Position numbers and translations under genes: made by a program
Part shown: positions 1 to 6,095 of the stretch, in pieces
Numbering within the stretch: the stretch's first letter is position 1
How the letters are laid out: the number at the start of each line of letters is the position of its first letter
DNA from: Victivallales bacterium
Lineage (GTDB): Bacteria > Verrucomicrobiota > Lentisphaeria > Oligosphaerales > Oligosphaeraceae
Assembly: GCA_900769285.1 (NCBI GenBank)
Contig: CAAGGB010000314.1
Location: 1 to 18,115 of the forward strand
Reading direction: 5' to 3'
Length of the DNA: 18,115 nucleotides
Notes under the pieces: model-generated
What the model saw: only the letters and a program-made list of their open reading frames with translations
Database searches by the model: none
What the model was told of the DNA's origin: nothing

Positions 1-20
1 ACACGACGCTCTTCCGATCT
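1..20 (+). other. Illumina adapter remnant (not genomic)
   Basis: Bases 1-20 read ACACGACGCTCTTCCGATCT, identical to the last 20 bases of the Illumina TruSeq universal adapter / read-1 primer site. This is untrimmed library sequence, so the genomic sequence starts at about base 21. Confidence 0.96.
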
Positions 21-51
21 CGGCGTTTTGTTTTTTGGGGGTGTGTGGCGG

Positions 52-1533
52 TCAGCGTCTGGCGGTCTTGCCGTACTTGGAGGCGGGGGTGGCGCGTGAG
101 AAGGCCCAGGAGCGGATGGCCTTGATTTGGGTCTCCATGGTGTCGGAGAGGGGTACGATGCGTCCGATGACGTTCTCGAGGTCGCGCTGGTTGAAGGGTC
201 TCTTGTCGAAGAAGGCCTCGGTTCTGGCGGAGATGACGGCCTGCTCGATTTCGGCGCCGTTCCAGCCTTCGGTCATGATCTGGAGCATCTTGAAGTCGAA
301 GTCGTCGGGGTTGGCCTGGTTGCGGAGGAGGTGGATGCGCATGATGTCGTTGCGCTCCTCCTTGGAGGGGAGGTCGCAGAAGAAGACCTCGTCGAAGCGT
401 CCCTTGCGGAGGATTTCGGCGGGGAGGGCGGTGATTTTGTTGGCGGTGGCGGCGATGAAGATGAGCGGCGGCTTCTCCTGCATCCAGGTGAGGAAGGAGG
501 AGAAGATGTGTGGCGAGATGCGCTGTCCGGAGTCGTCGAGTCCGAGGGCGTTCTCGATTTCGTCGATCCAGAGGACGGCGGGGGCGACGGACTCGATGGT
601 CTTGAGTGCGCGGTGGAAGGCCTCCTCGGGCGAGCCGTACATGCCGGAGAAGACGAGGTTCATGTCGAGGCGGAACATGGGGATGTTCCAGAGGGAGGAG
701 ATGGTCTTGACGGCCAGCGACTTGCCGCAGCCGGAGACGCCCATGATGAGAAGGCCCTTCGGGACGGGCACGCCGGCCTCCGCGGCCTCGCGCGAGAACA
801 GATGCTGGCGCTTCACCAGCCAGTTCTTCAGGTTGTCCAGGCCGCCCAGACCGCTGATTTTCCACTTCGGCGGCGAGAACTCCAGGAAGCCGGTCTTCTT
901 GACGACGTTCTTCTTCTCGTCGAAGATCTCGTCCATGAACTGCTCGGCGGTGGCGTCGGGGAGCCGGCAGGCGCGTGAGAGGACGTAGGCGATCTCGTTC
1001 TCGGTGAGTCCCTTGAGGGCCATGGTGACGTCGCCGAGGAGGCCGTCGGGGATGGCGTAGTCGCCGTGCTCCTGGAGCTGCCGGTCGATGATGGCGGCGA
1101 TCTCCTTCTCGTCGGGCGGCGGGACCTCGAGGAAGTAGATTTCCTTCTTGAGTGTCTCGGGCATCCGGTTGTCGGGACAGAGGATGATGATGGTTCGTCC
1201 GGGGGAGCCGGCGGCGGCGCTGTAGGCCTCGCGGAGGGCGCGGACGACGCCAGGGCGGTCGAGGTAGGGGGCGAGGTCGCAGAGGACGGTGACGTCGAAC
1301 TGACCGTCGGGCACCTCGCGCGCGGCGGCGGCGACGATGGCCTTCTCGGGGTCCTGGAGGGCGCGGTCGCCGTCGAGCCCCTGGAGGCAGGACCAGGTGT
1401 GGACGGGCGCGCCGAGTGGGGCGGCGATGTCGCGGACGGTGCGGAGGATGCGCTGCTCCTCGGGCGAGAGGACATAGACGAGCGGCGTCTGTCCGGTGAT
1501 GGCGTTTTCGAGCTGTTGCTGGAGGGAGGGCAT
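52..1533 (-). CDS. Ycf46-like AAA+ ATPase
   Basis: A 493-residue AAA+ ATPase resembling the Ycf46 family of plastids, cyanobacteria and various bacteria, whose cellular role is poorly defined. Residues ~1-210 match the Ycf46 N-terminal half: a degenerate P-loop-like domain beginning with a run like TPLVYVLSPEEQR and containing a VHTWSC segment, with no Walker A of its own. The AAA module follows: Walker A GVSGCGKS (265-272), Walker B VLWIDE (320-325), sensor-1 ATANK (~362-366), arginine finger in RKGRFDE (~376-382) and the lid helix GWNGAEIEQA (~423-432). The frame is open upstream to 1677, but I chose the ATG at 1533 because a good promoter lies at 1636-1663, inside the would-be extension, and the extension is low-complexity. 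The Shine-Dalgarno is weak (AGAAAAG). It is divergent from the oxidoreductase at 1710. Soluble, with no signal peptide. The family is confident; the function is unknown. Confidence 0.85.
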   Translation of the reverse strand: MPSLQQQLENAITGQTPLVYVLSPEEQRILRTVRDIAAPLGAPVHTWSCLQGLDGDRALQDPEKAIVAAAAREVPDGQFDVTVLCDLAPYLDRPGVVRALREAYSAAAGSPGRTIIILCPDNRMPETLKKEIYFLEVPPPDEKEIAAIIDRQLQEHGDYAIPDGLLGDVTMALKGLTENEIAYVLSRACRLPDATAEQFMDEIFDEKKNVVKKTGFLEFSPPKWKISGLGGLDNLKNWLVKRQHLFSREAAEAGVPVPKGLLIMGVSGCGKSLAVKTISSLWNIPMFRLDMNLVFSGMYGSPEEAFHRALKTIESVAPAVLWIDEIENALGLDDSGQRISPHIFSSFLTWMQEKPPLIFIAATANKITALPAEILRKGRFDEVFFCDLPSKEERNDIMRIHLLRNQANPDDFDFKMLQIMTEGWNGAEIEQAVISARTEAFFDKRPFNQRDLENVIGRIVPLSDTMETQIKAIRSWAFSRATPASKYGKTARR

Positions 1534-1635
1534 GGTCGGTGCTTTTCTGTGCGTGATGGGTTGATGTTTGGGCGTGGTGGTGGTATGGTTAACCGCCGTC
1601 CGTGCGCCGCAGTCCATGAGGTGCGTTTGGGACGT

Positions 1636-1663
1636 ATCATAGCTGGCGACGGCGTTTTTGCAA
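1636..1663 (-). promoter_or_regulatory. Sigma70-type promoter of the AAA ATPase
   Basis: On the minus strand there is a -35 TTGCAA (1663-1658), a 16-base spacer and a -10 TATGAT (1641-1636). This predicts a start near 1629 and a ~95-base leader. The -10 is preceded by GC, as at the bcp and hisA promoters here. The same segment faces the divergent oxidoreductase gene, for which I see no clear promoter. Confidence 0.55.
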
Positions 1664-1709
1664 GCGGTCAGCGACATGTCAGGGCAGTTTTGGAGCAGTC
1701 AGGAGACGA

Positions 1710-2837
1710 ATGAGCACGTATCGAGTGGGTCTGGTCGGCTTTGGGTACATTGGTAAGGTCCATGCGTTTGCGCACCGCAATCTGCCGTTCTTCTTCGGCA
1801 GTCTGCCGTTCTCGACGCAGGTGGCGCGCGTCTGCACGGGCCATCCGGACAGCGCCCGCGCCGCCGGCGACTTCCTGGGCGTGGAGGGCGTCACCGACTT
1901 CCGCGCCATCACGGAGGCGCCCGACATCGACGTCGTCCACATCTGCACGCCCAACCACCTCCACCGCGAGGCGCTGCTCAGCGCCATGGCCCACGGCAAG
2001 CACATCTACTGCGACAAGCCGCTGACCGCCACCCTCGCCGAGGCCGAGGAGATCGCCAAGGCGCTCCCCGACTATCATGGCGTCGCCCAGATGACCTTCC
2101 AGACGCGCTTCCTGCCCGCCACCCAGCGCGCCCGCCAGCTCATCCGCGAGGGCTTCCTCGGACGCCCCCTCCAGTTCCGCTGCTCGTTCATGCACTCCGG
2201 CAACATCGACCAGCAGGCGCCGCGCAAGTGGCGCTTCGCCGCCGAGGCGGGCGGCGGCGTCCTCGCCGACCTCGGCTCCCATGCCCTCGACCTCCTCACC
2301 GACTGGCTCGGACCCGTCCGGCGCGTCACCGCACTCCATCAGCTCGCCGTCGCCGAACGCCGTGCGCCCGACGGCTCCGGCGCCATGCTGCCCGTCGACG
2401 TCGAGGACGCCTCCTACGCCCTGCTGGAGCTCGCCAACGGCGCCTGCGGCACCCTCGAGGCGACCAAGCTCGCCACCGGCGCCGAGGACGAGCTCCGGCT
2501 CGAGGTCCATGGCGACCGCGGCGCCATCCGCTTCAACCTCATGGACCCTCATCACCTCGACGTCTACGACGCCACCGCGCCCGCCGCGCCCCAGGGCGGG
2601 CTGCGCGGCTGGACGCGCGTCGACACCGGCCAGCGCTACGACGCGCCTGCCTGTTTCCCCGCGCCCAAGTCCGCCATCGGCTGGCTCCGCGCCCACGTCC
2701 AGTGCCTCTACCACTTCATGGCCTGCGTCGACCAGGGCGTCCCCGCCGAGCCGGGGCTGGAGCAGGGACTCGCCATCCAGCGCGTCATGGCCGCCATCCG
2801 CGACTCCGCCCACGACGGACAGTGGCGCAGCCTCTGA
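1710..2837 (+). CDS. Gfo/Idh/MocA-family NAD(P)-dependent oxidoreductase
   Basis: A 375-residue soluble sugar or inositol-type dehydrogenase. The N-terminal Rossmann fold begins VGLVGFGYIG with the dinucleotide motif GFGYIG (10-15). The family-typical CDKP (101-104) carries the catalytic Lys103. The C-terminal alpha/beta domain has GGGVLADLGSHALD (181-194), with His191 and Asp187/Asp194 in the usual active-site positions. Length is normal for the family. The ATG at 1710 is supported by AGGAGA 4-5 bases upstream. It is transcribed alone, divergent from the AAA gene, and ends at a strong terminator 21 bases past its stop. The family acts on many sugars, inositols and amino sugars and the sequence does not identify the substrate. 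It differs from the second family member at 10612-11814, so they are not recent duplicates. Confidence 0.93.
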   Translation: MSTYRVGLVGFGYIGKVHAFAHRNLPFFFGSLPFSTQVARVCTGHPDSARAAGDFLGVEGVTDFRAITEAPDIDVVHICTPNHLHREALLSAMAHGKHIYCDKPLTATLAEAEEIAKALPDYHGVAQMTFQTRFLPATQRARQLIREGFLGRPLQFRCSFMHSGNIDQQAPRKWRFAAEAGGGVLADLGSHALDLLTDWLGPVRRVTALHQLAVAERRAPDGSGAMLPVDVEDASYALLELANGACGTLEATKLATGAEDELRLEVHGDRGAIRFNLMDPHHLDVYDATAPAAPQGGLRGWTRVDTGQRYDAPACFPAPKSAIGWLRAHVQCLYHFMACVDQGVPAEPGLEQGLAIQRVMAAIRDSAHDGQWRSL

Positions 2838-2858
2838 ACGCGCTGATACGGATATGCA

Positions 2859-2900
2859 CCGGGGGCCGACCCGCGAACAGGTCGGCCCCCGGTTTTTTTT
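2859..2900 (+). terminator. Intrinsic terminator after the oxidoreductase
   Basis: A perfect 13-bp GC-rich stem (2859-2871 with 2880-2892), an 8-base loop and eight T residues (2893-2900). There is no T-tract on the other strand, so it serves only the plus-strand gene. Confidence 0.95.
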
Positions 2901-2937
2901 GCGTGTGTCGGCGTCCCGGTGCCCGGGGAGGCGGACG

Positions 2938-3387
2938 TCAGAGCAGCGCGAGGACGTCCGCGGCGTTGGTGTCCGGCTTGACCTTGGGCATGACGGCGGC
3001 GATGCGACCGGCCTCGTCGATGAGGAAGGTGGTGCGCACGACGCCCATCGAGACCTTCCCGTACAGCTTCTTCTCCTGCCAGACGCCGTACGCCTGGATG
3101 GCCGTCAGCTCCGGGTCCGACAGCAGCGTGAACGGCAGCGACTGCCTCTCGGCGAATTTGGCGTGGGAGGCGACGCTGTCCTTGCTGACGCCGATGACGG
3201 CGACGCCGCGACGCCGGAATTCGTCGAACTGCGCGGCGAAGGCGCAGGCCTGGCGGGTGCAGCCCGGCGTGCTGTCCTTGGGGTAGAAGTAGAGGACGAC
3301 CCGCTGTCCGCGGAAGTCGGACAGCGAGACGGGGTTGCCGTGCTGGTCGTTGAGGGTGAAGTCCGGTGCGGTGCTGCCGATGTCCAT
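2938..3387 (-). CDS. bcp: Thiol peroxidase / peroxiredoxin, Bcp (PrxQ) type
   Basis: A 149-residue cytosolic peroxiredoxin that reduces H2O2 and organic hydroperoxides using thioredoxin-like donors. It is an AhpC/TSA single domain with the Bcp signature YPKDSTPGCTRQAC: peroxidatic Cys43 in PGCT and a resolving Cys48 five residues later, the spacing of the E. coli Bcp subgroup. Arg in VVRTTFLID and the start MDIGSTAPDF also fit. The ATG at 3387 is preceded by AGGAGA at 12 bases, a little long. It is monocistronic and convergent with the gene on its left. The long leader contains an unusual hairpin repeat (3434-3539) just downstream of the likely promoter, so post-transcriptional control is possible but unproven. 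Confidence 0.95.
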   Translation of the reverse strand: MDIGSTAPDFTLNDQHGNPVSLSDFRGQRVVLYFYPKDSTPGCTRQACAFAAQFDEFRRRGVAVIGVSKDSVASHAKFAERQSLPFTLLSDPELTAIQAYGVWQEKKLYGKVSMGVVRTTFLIDEAGRIAAVMPKVKPDTNAADVLALL

Positions 3388-3433
3388 GGGTCTGGTCTGT
3401 CTCCTGTCTGTCTGCTGGTCTCTGGCGAAGGGG

Positions 3434-3539
3434 GAGCGTTCGAAAAGCGCCGCGCAGCGGCGCCTGTCCCGACGGCGCCCTCGCCGTCGGGCGGAAAACG
3501 GCTGTCGTCCCAGTCCGTCACCGACCTTTTCGAACGCTC
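3434..3539 (+). repeat. Compound hairpin repeat, copy A
   Basis: The outer 14-bp perfect inverted repeat pairs GAGCGTTCGAAAAG (3434-3447) with its complement at 3526-3539. Nested inside are two more perfect hairpins: GCGCCGC with GCGGCGC (3447-3463, 3-base loop) and CCCGACGGC with GCCGTCGGG (3468-3491, 6-base loop), followed by GGAAAAC. The core 3457-3492 recurs in reverse orientation at 18041-18084 with a single-base difference in length, so this is a dispersed element and not a gene-specific leader. It resembles REP/BIME-type repeats in construction. It has no T-tract and is not a standard terminator. Confidence 0.9.
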
Positions 3540-3542
3540 ACT

Positions 3543-3570
3543 AGTATAGCCGCCTCCGCCAGCCTGTCCA
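3543..3570 (-). promoter_or_regulatory. Sigma70-type promoter of bcp
   Basis: Minus strand: -35 TGGACA (3570-3565; 5 of 6 consensus), a 16-base spacer and -10 TATACT (3548-3543; 5 of 6), preceded by GC. Transcription would begin near 3536, inside the outer arm of hairpin repeat copy A, giving a ~149-base leader almost entirely made of that repeat. Confidence 0.65.
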
Positions 3571-3767
3571 GTCGCGTCCCAACGCAACATGTCCCGAATT
3601 ATTGTGTGGGCTGACAGAATAATTTTCAATAAAGAAAAACAAATGAATTCTTTAAAAATTCCTAAATGAAGTCACAATATTGCCATGAAGGTGTCGTTTA
3701 GTGGGTGTCGCGACGAGGAATAGACCAGGATAGGTGAAGCAGAAAGCAAAGCAAGGAGTGTCAAAAA

Positions 3768-4460
3768 ATGAATAGAATAGCAAAAGGATTTACCCTGATT
3801 GAGTTGCTGGTTGTGATAGCGATTATCGCGATACTGGCGGCGATGCTGTTGCCGGCGCTGTCGAAGGCGCGGGAGAAGGCGCGTCAGATTTCGTGTGTGA
3901 GCAACAGCAAGCAGGTCGGGCTGGCGCTGGCGATGTACCTTCAGGACTACGAGGATGCGTTTCCGGGCGTGAACTACCTGTCGGCGAGCGGTACGGACTG
4001 GACGACGAGCGCGGCGACGTTCCGCACCATGCTCAACATGTATGTCGGCGACCGCAAGGTATGGCTGTGCCCCTCCGACACGAACTCCTCCACCTACGAC
4101 AACGGCTATCTGACCATGACGACCGGCAGCGTAGACGACGCCAAGCTCAACGTCTCCTACGCCTCCAACTACTACCTGGCGACCGGCTACACGCTGTCCT
4201 CCATCCAGTATCCGTCGCAGCTCGTCTACTCCACGGACCAGGTCGGCTCCTCGGAGCGCTTCGTCAACAGCGACACGACCACCACCAAGACGCAGCTCGG
4301 CCAGGACGGCGCGAACCTGATGCGCCACCAGGAGCAGGCCAGCCTCGTGTTCATAGATGGCCATGTCCAGTCCGTCAAGGCGCTCCAGGCCTGGTACAAC
4401 ACCCTCTCCACTTCCTCCTCGGATGACCGGAAGATGTGGAACCCCGCCATCACCGAGTAG
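3768..4460 (+). CDS. Type II/IV-like pseudopilin with H-X9-DG domain (1)
   Basis: A 230-residue prepilin-type protein. The N-terminal class III signal is MNRIAKG followed by FTLIELL: Gly at -1, Phe+1 and Glu+5, then a ~22-residue hydrophobic helix that anchors it in the inner membrane until a prepilin peptidase cleaves and methylates it. The C-terminus has the H-X9-DG pattern (HQEQASLVFIDG, about 185-196) of the prepilin-processing-associated H-X9-DG domain (TIGR04294), abundant in Planctomycetes and Lentisphaerae. Their role, probably a minor component of a type II secretion-like filament, is not established. AAGGAG lies 9 bases before the ATG. It is about half identical to the next gene, a tandem duplication. 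No peptidase or assembly ATPase is nearby. Codon use shifts from G-ending to C-ending codons after about 4010. Confidence 0.92.
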   Translation: MNRIAKGFTLIELLVVIAIIAILAAMLLPALSKAREKARQISCVSNSKQVGLALAMYLQDYEDAFPGVNYLSASGTDWTTSAATFRTMLNMYVGDRKVWLCPSDTNSSTYDNGYLTMTTGSVDDAKLNVSYASNYYLATGYTLSSIQYPSQLVYSTDQVGSSERFVNSDTTTTKTQLGQDGANLMRHQEQASLVFIDGHVQSVKALQAWYNTLSTSSSDDRKMWNPAITE

Positions 4461-4482
4461 TTTTTTCGCCCAAACACGGACT

Positions 4483-4515
4483 TTTTCCCTTCCGCCCTTG
4501 TGACGGGAGGGAAAA
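4483..4515 (+). other. Hairpin between pseudopilins 1 and 2
   Basis: A 12-bp stem with one T:G wobble (4483-4494 with 4504-4515) and a 9-base loop lies between the two pseudopilin genes and overlaps the -35 region of the second promoter. Only TTT follows, so it is a poor terminator; it could cap the 3' end of the first transcript. Confidence 0.5.
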
Positions 4516-4526
4516 TTTAGTATAAT
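4498..4526 (+). promoter_or_regulatory. Sigma70-type promoter of pseudopilin 2
   Basis: -35 TTGTGA (4498-4503), a 17-base spacer and a perfect -10 TATAAT (4521-4526). The predicted start is near 4533, giving a ~53-base leader to the ATG at 4586. The second pseudopilin can therefore be transcribed independently of the first. Confidence 0.65.
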
Positions 4527-4585
4527 ATACGGAAAGCTGTGTTTTCGGTTTCCATGTGACACGATTCCAACCAGGAGGATAGAAG

Positions 4586-5269
4586 ATGAGCAGACGGCGT
4601 TTTACCCTGATTGAGCTTCTCGTGGTCATCGCGATCATCGCGATTCTGGCGGCGATGCTGCTGCCGGCGCTGTCGAAGGCGCGGGAGAAGGCCCGCACCA
4701 TCAGTTGCGTCAGCGGCTGCAAGCAGATTGGGCTCGCCCTGACGATGTATGTGCAGGACTACGGCGACATGTTCCCGCCGCTCAACGGCCTGCACGCCAG
4801 CGGCTCCGGCTGGGAGGCCAAGGCCTGCACCTTCCGCACCGTCCTCAACGCCTATGTCGGCGACCGCAAGGTCTGGCTCTGCCCGGCCGACACCAACTCC
4901 TCTTCCTACGACAACCTCAGTCTTGTCATGGTCTCCGGCAGCGTGGATGACGCCAAGCTCAACACCTCCTACGCCGCCAACTACTACGTCCACGGCGACA
5001 CGCCTGTCTCCCTCAATGTCGTCAGATACCCGTCCCAGCTCGTCTTCAGCGCCGACCAGGTCGACAGCAACTACCGATGCATCAACTCGAACGCCGACAC
5101 GACGAAGCGCCAGTTGGGACAGGGAACGGTTCCCATGCGCCACAATGAGATGGCGACCACGGTCTTCATGGATGGCCATGCGGAGTCCGTCAAGGCCCTG
5201 AAGGCGTATCAGTGCACGCTGTCCACCTCCTCCACCGAGGACCGCCGCATGTGGAACCCCAATCTCTGA
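4586..5269 (+). CDS. Type II/IV-like pseudopilin with H-X9-DG domain (2)
   Basis: A 227-residue paralogue of the gene just upstream, sharing long blocks such as YVGDRKVWLCP, GSVDDAKLN, RYPSQLVFS and the C-terminal MWNP. The start is MSRRR then FTLIELLVV: Glu+5 is present but the residue before the expected cleavage point is Arg, not the usual Gly. A single N-terminal hydrophobic helix is followed by a soluble domain, with H-X9-DG at HNEMATTVFMDG (about 190-201). AGGAGG (4573-4578) lies 7 bases before the ATG, and its own promoter is at 4498-4526. Two cysteines after the helix (SCVSGC) and the WLCP cysteine may form a disulfide. Probably an envelope pseudopilin of a secretion-like system; partner genes are not in the window. 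Confidence 0.92.
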   Translation: MSRRRFTLIELLVVIAIIAILAAMLLPALSKAREKARTISCVSGCKQIGLALTMYVQDYGDMFPPLNGLHASGSGWEAKACTFRTVLNAYVGDRKVWLCPADTNSSSYDNLSLVMVSGSVDDAKLNTSYAANYYVHGDTPVSLNVVRYPSQLVFSADQVDSNYRCINSNADTTKRQLGQGTVPMRHNEMATTVFMDGHAESVKALKAYQCTLSTSSTEDRRMWNPNL

Positions 5270-5282
5270 CGGGGCCCATTGC

Positions 5283-5324
5283 GGACGTCCACAAAAGACA
5301 CAAAAGGCACAAAGACCCAAAGGA
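5283..5324 (+). repeat. CACAAA-rich direct repeat, copy 1
   Basis: Begins with the palindrome GGACGTCC and continues as a CACAAAAG-type tract ending CCCAAAGGAG. It is repeated 73 bases downstream. Translated in one frame it gives an HKRHKRHKDPKE-like string, a pattern often seen in spurious proteins from repeat-bearing bacterial genomes (from memory). Confidence 0.85.
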
Positions 5325-5354
5325 GCCGGTGGTTGCCAGACCAAGCTCCTTTGG
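5317..5354 (+). other. Hairpin between the CACAAA repeats
   Basis: A perfect 10-bp stem, CCAAAGGAGC (5317-5326) with GCTCCTTTGG (5345-5354), and an 18-base loop that contains a further TGGT/ACCA pairing. It joins repeat copy 1 to copy 2. There is no T-tract on either side. It is the only clear structure between the convergent pseudopilin 2 and ptuB. Confidence 0.7.
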
Positions 5355-5355
5355 A

Positions 5356-5396
5356 GGACGTCCACAAAACACACAAAAGGCGCAAAGCCCAAAAGG
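5356..5396 (+). repeat. CACAAA-rich direct repeat, copy 2
   Basis: Same start GGACGTCC then a CACAAAA/CACACAAAAGG tract as at 5283-5324, with a few substitutions. The two copies flank the 5317-5354 hairpin. No gene is supported in 5270-5471. Confidence 0.85.
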
Positions 5397-5471
5397 CGCA
5401 AACAACCCGGGCAGGAGGCTGATGCAGGCGGAACAGCTTCTTTCCGGGTGTGCTGTATGCATGTCAGCGGT

Positions 5472-6095
5472 TCATGGGTCGAGAAAGACGCTTCTGATGG
5501 CGGAGATGTATTCGGGCGGTTCTGAGTCAGGCGAGAGGCACTGCTGCAGGAATCTGCTGAAGTCCTCATCGGAGAGGTCAGTGTCCAGGAAGGCGGCTAG
5601 CGCGGCCTGTCGATAGGCCACCAGCTTGGGGATGTCGAGGCATAGGTGGGCGATGGTTTCAATGGCGGCTTGGTCTTGCGCGTCTGCGGGATGGATATGA
5701 CCATCTCCGGTGAAGCGGAAATGCGAGGCGCAGTCGGGGCTGAGGGGCGAGATGAGCGTGGTTTCGCTGAACCAGTTTCCCTTGGCGTTGCCGCAGTGGC
5801 AGGGGTCTCCCTTGCGTAGATTGCTCTGGCAGGAGCACAGCAGGTTCCGGAAGTCCAGCGAGAGCTCAGGGTAGGTCTCTTGGGGGCGGAAGTGCTCGAT
5901 GTGCGAGTAGTTGTCTCTGAGTCTGCTTTCGCAGTAGCAGCAAAGTCCCTGCTGGTCTTCCGTCAATTGCCGCTTCAGCTCGCGTTTGACGTGCGAGGGC
6001 ATGTCCGCATAGTGGGGTTGCCAGTCAGGTGAGGCCTTGGCCTTCCAGTCGGCAAGCGCTTGCGGTTCCTGTGCTGACTTGTGGATGTGCCTCAT
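5472..6095 (-). CDS. ptuB: Septu system HNH endonuclease PtuB (TIGR02646 type)
   Basis: A 207-residue HNH nuclease, the probable effector of the Septu anti-phage system, which cleaves DNA when phage activity relieves inhibition by the PtuA ATPase (established for the family). Visible motifs: a zinc-ligand start LCCYCESRL (Cys52, 53, 55), the HNH His region SHIEHFRP (64-71), DFRNLLCSCQ (81-90) with the central Asn84 and paired Cys87/Cys89, and CHCGNAKGNW (99-108). Its ATG overlaps the ptuA stop by 4 bases (ATGA), indicating translational coupling; AAGGAG sits at 6107-6112. Length is typical. No reverse transcriptase is adjacent, so this is stand-alone Septu and not a retron Ec78-like unit. Confidence 0.9.
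   Translation of the reverse strand: MRHIHKSAQEPQALADWKAKASPDWQPHYADMPSHVKRELKRQLTEDQQGLCCYCESRLRDNYSHIEHFRPQETYPELSLDFRNLLCSCQSNLRKGDPCHCGNAKGNWFSETTLISPLSPDCASHFRFTGDGHIHPADAQDQAAIETIAHLCLDIPKLVAYRQAALAAFLDTDLSDEDFSRFLQQCLSPDSEPPEYISAIRSVFLDP

Larger units (their letters stand above)
3388..3767. other. Intergenic region between bcp and the first pseudopilin
   Basis: There is no gene in these 380 bases. The left part is the bcp leader (minus) with a compound hairpin repeat at 3434-3539 and a promoter at 3543-3570. From about 3600 the composition turns AT-rich up to the pseudopilin start, as expected for a plus-strand promoter area, but I cannot choose a convincing -35/-10 pair. AAGGAG at 3753-3758 is the ribosome binding site of the pseudopilin. 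Confidence 0.7.

Noticed and set aside
4483..4515. Terminator between pseudopilins 1 and 2
   Set aside because: A good stem, but it is followed by only three T residues and its arms overlap the downstream promoter, so I list it as a hairpin only.
5283..5396. CRISPR array
   Set aside because: Only two repeat units with a structured 30-base interval, no further units and no cas genes.
5212..5616. 134-codon plus-strand frame across the CACAAA repeats
   Set aside because: The translation is a repeat product (HKRHKRHKDPKE) running into the antisense of ptuB, with no ribosome site.
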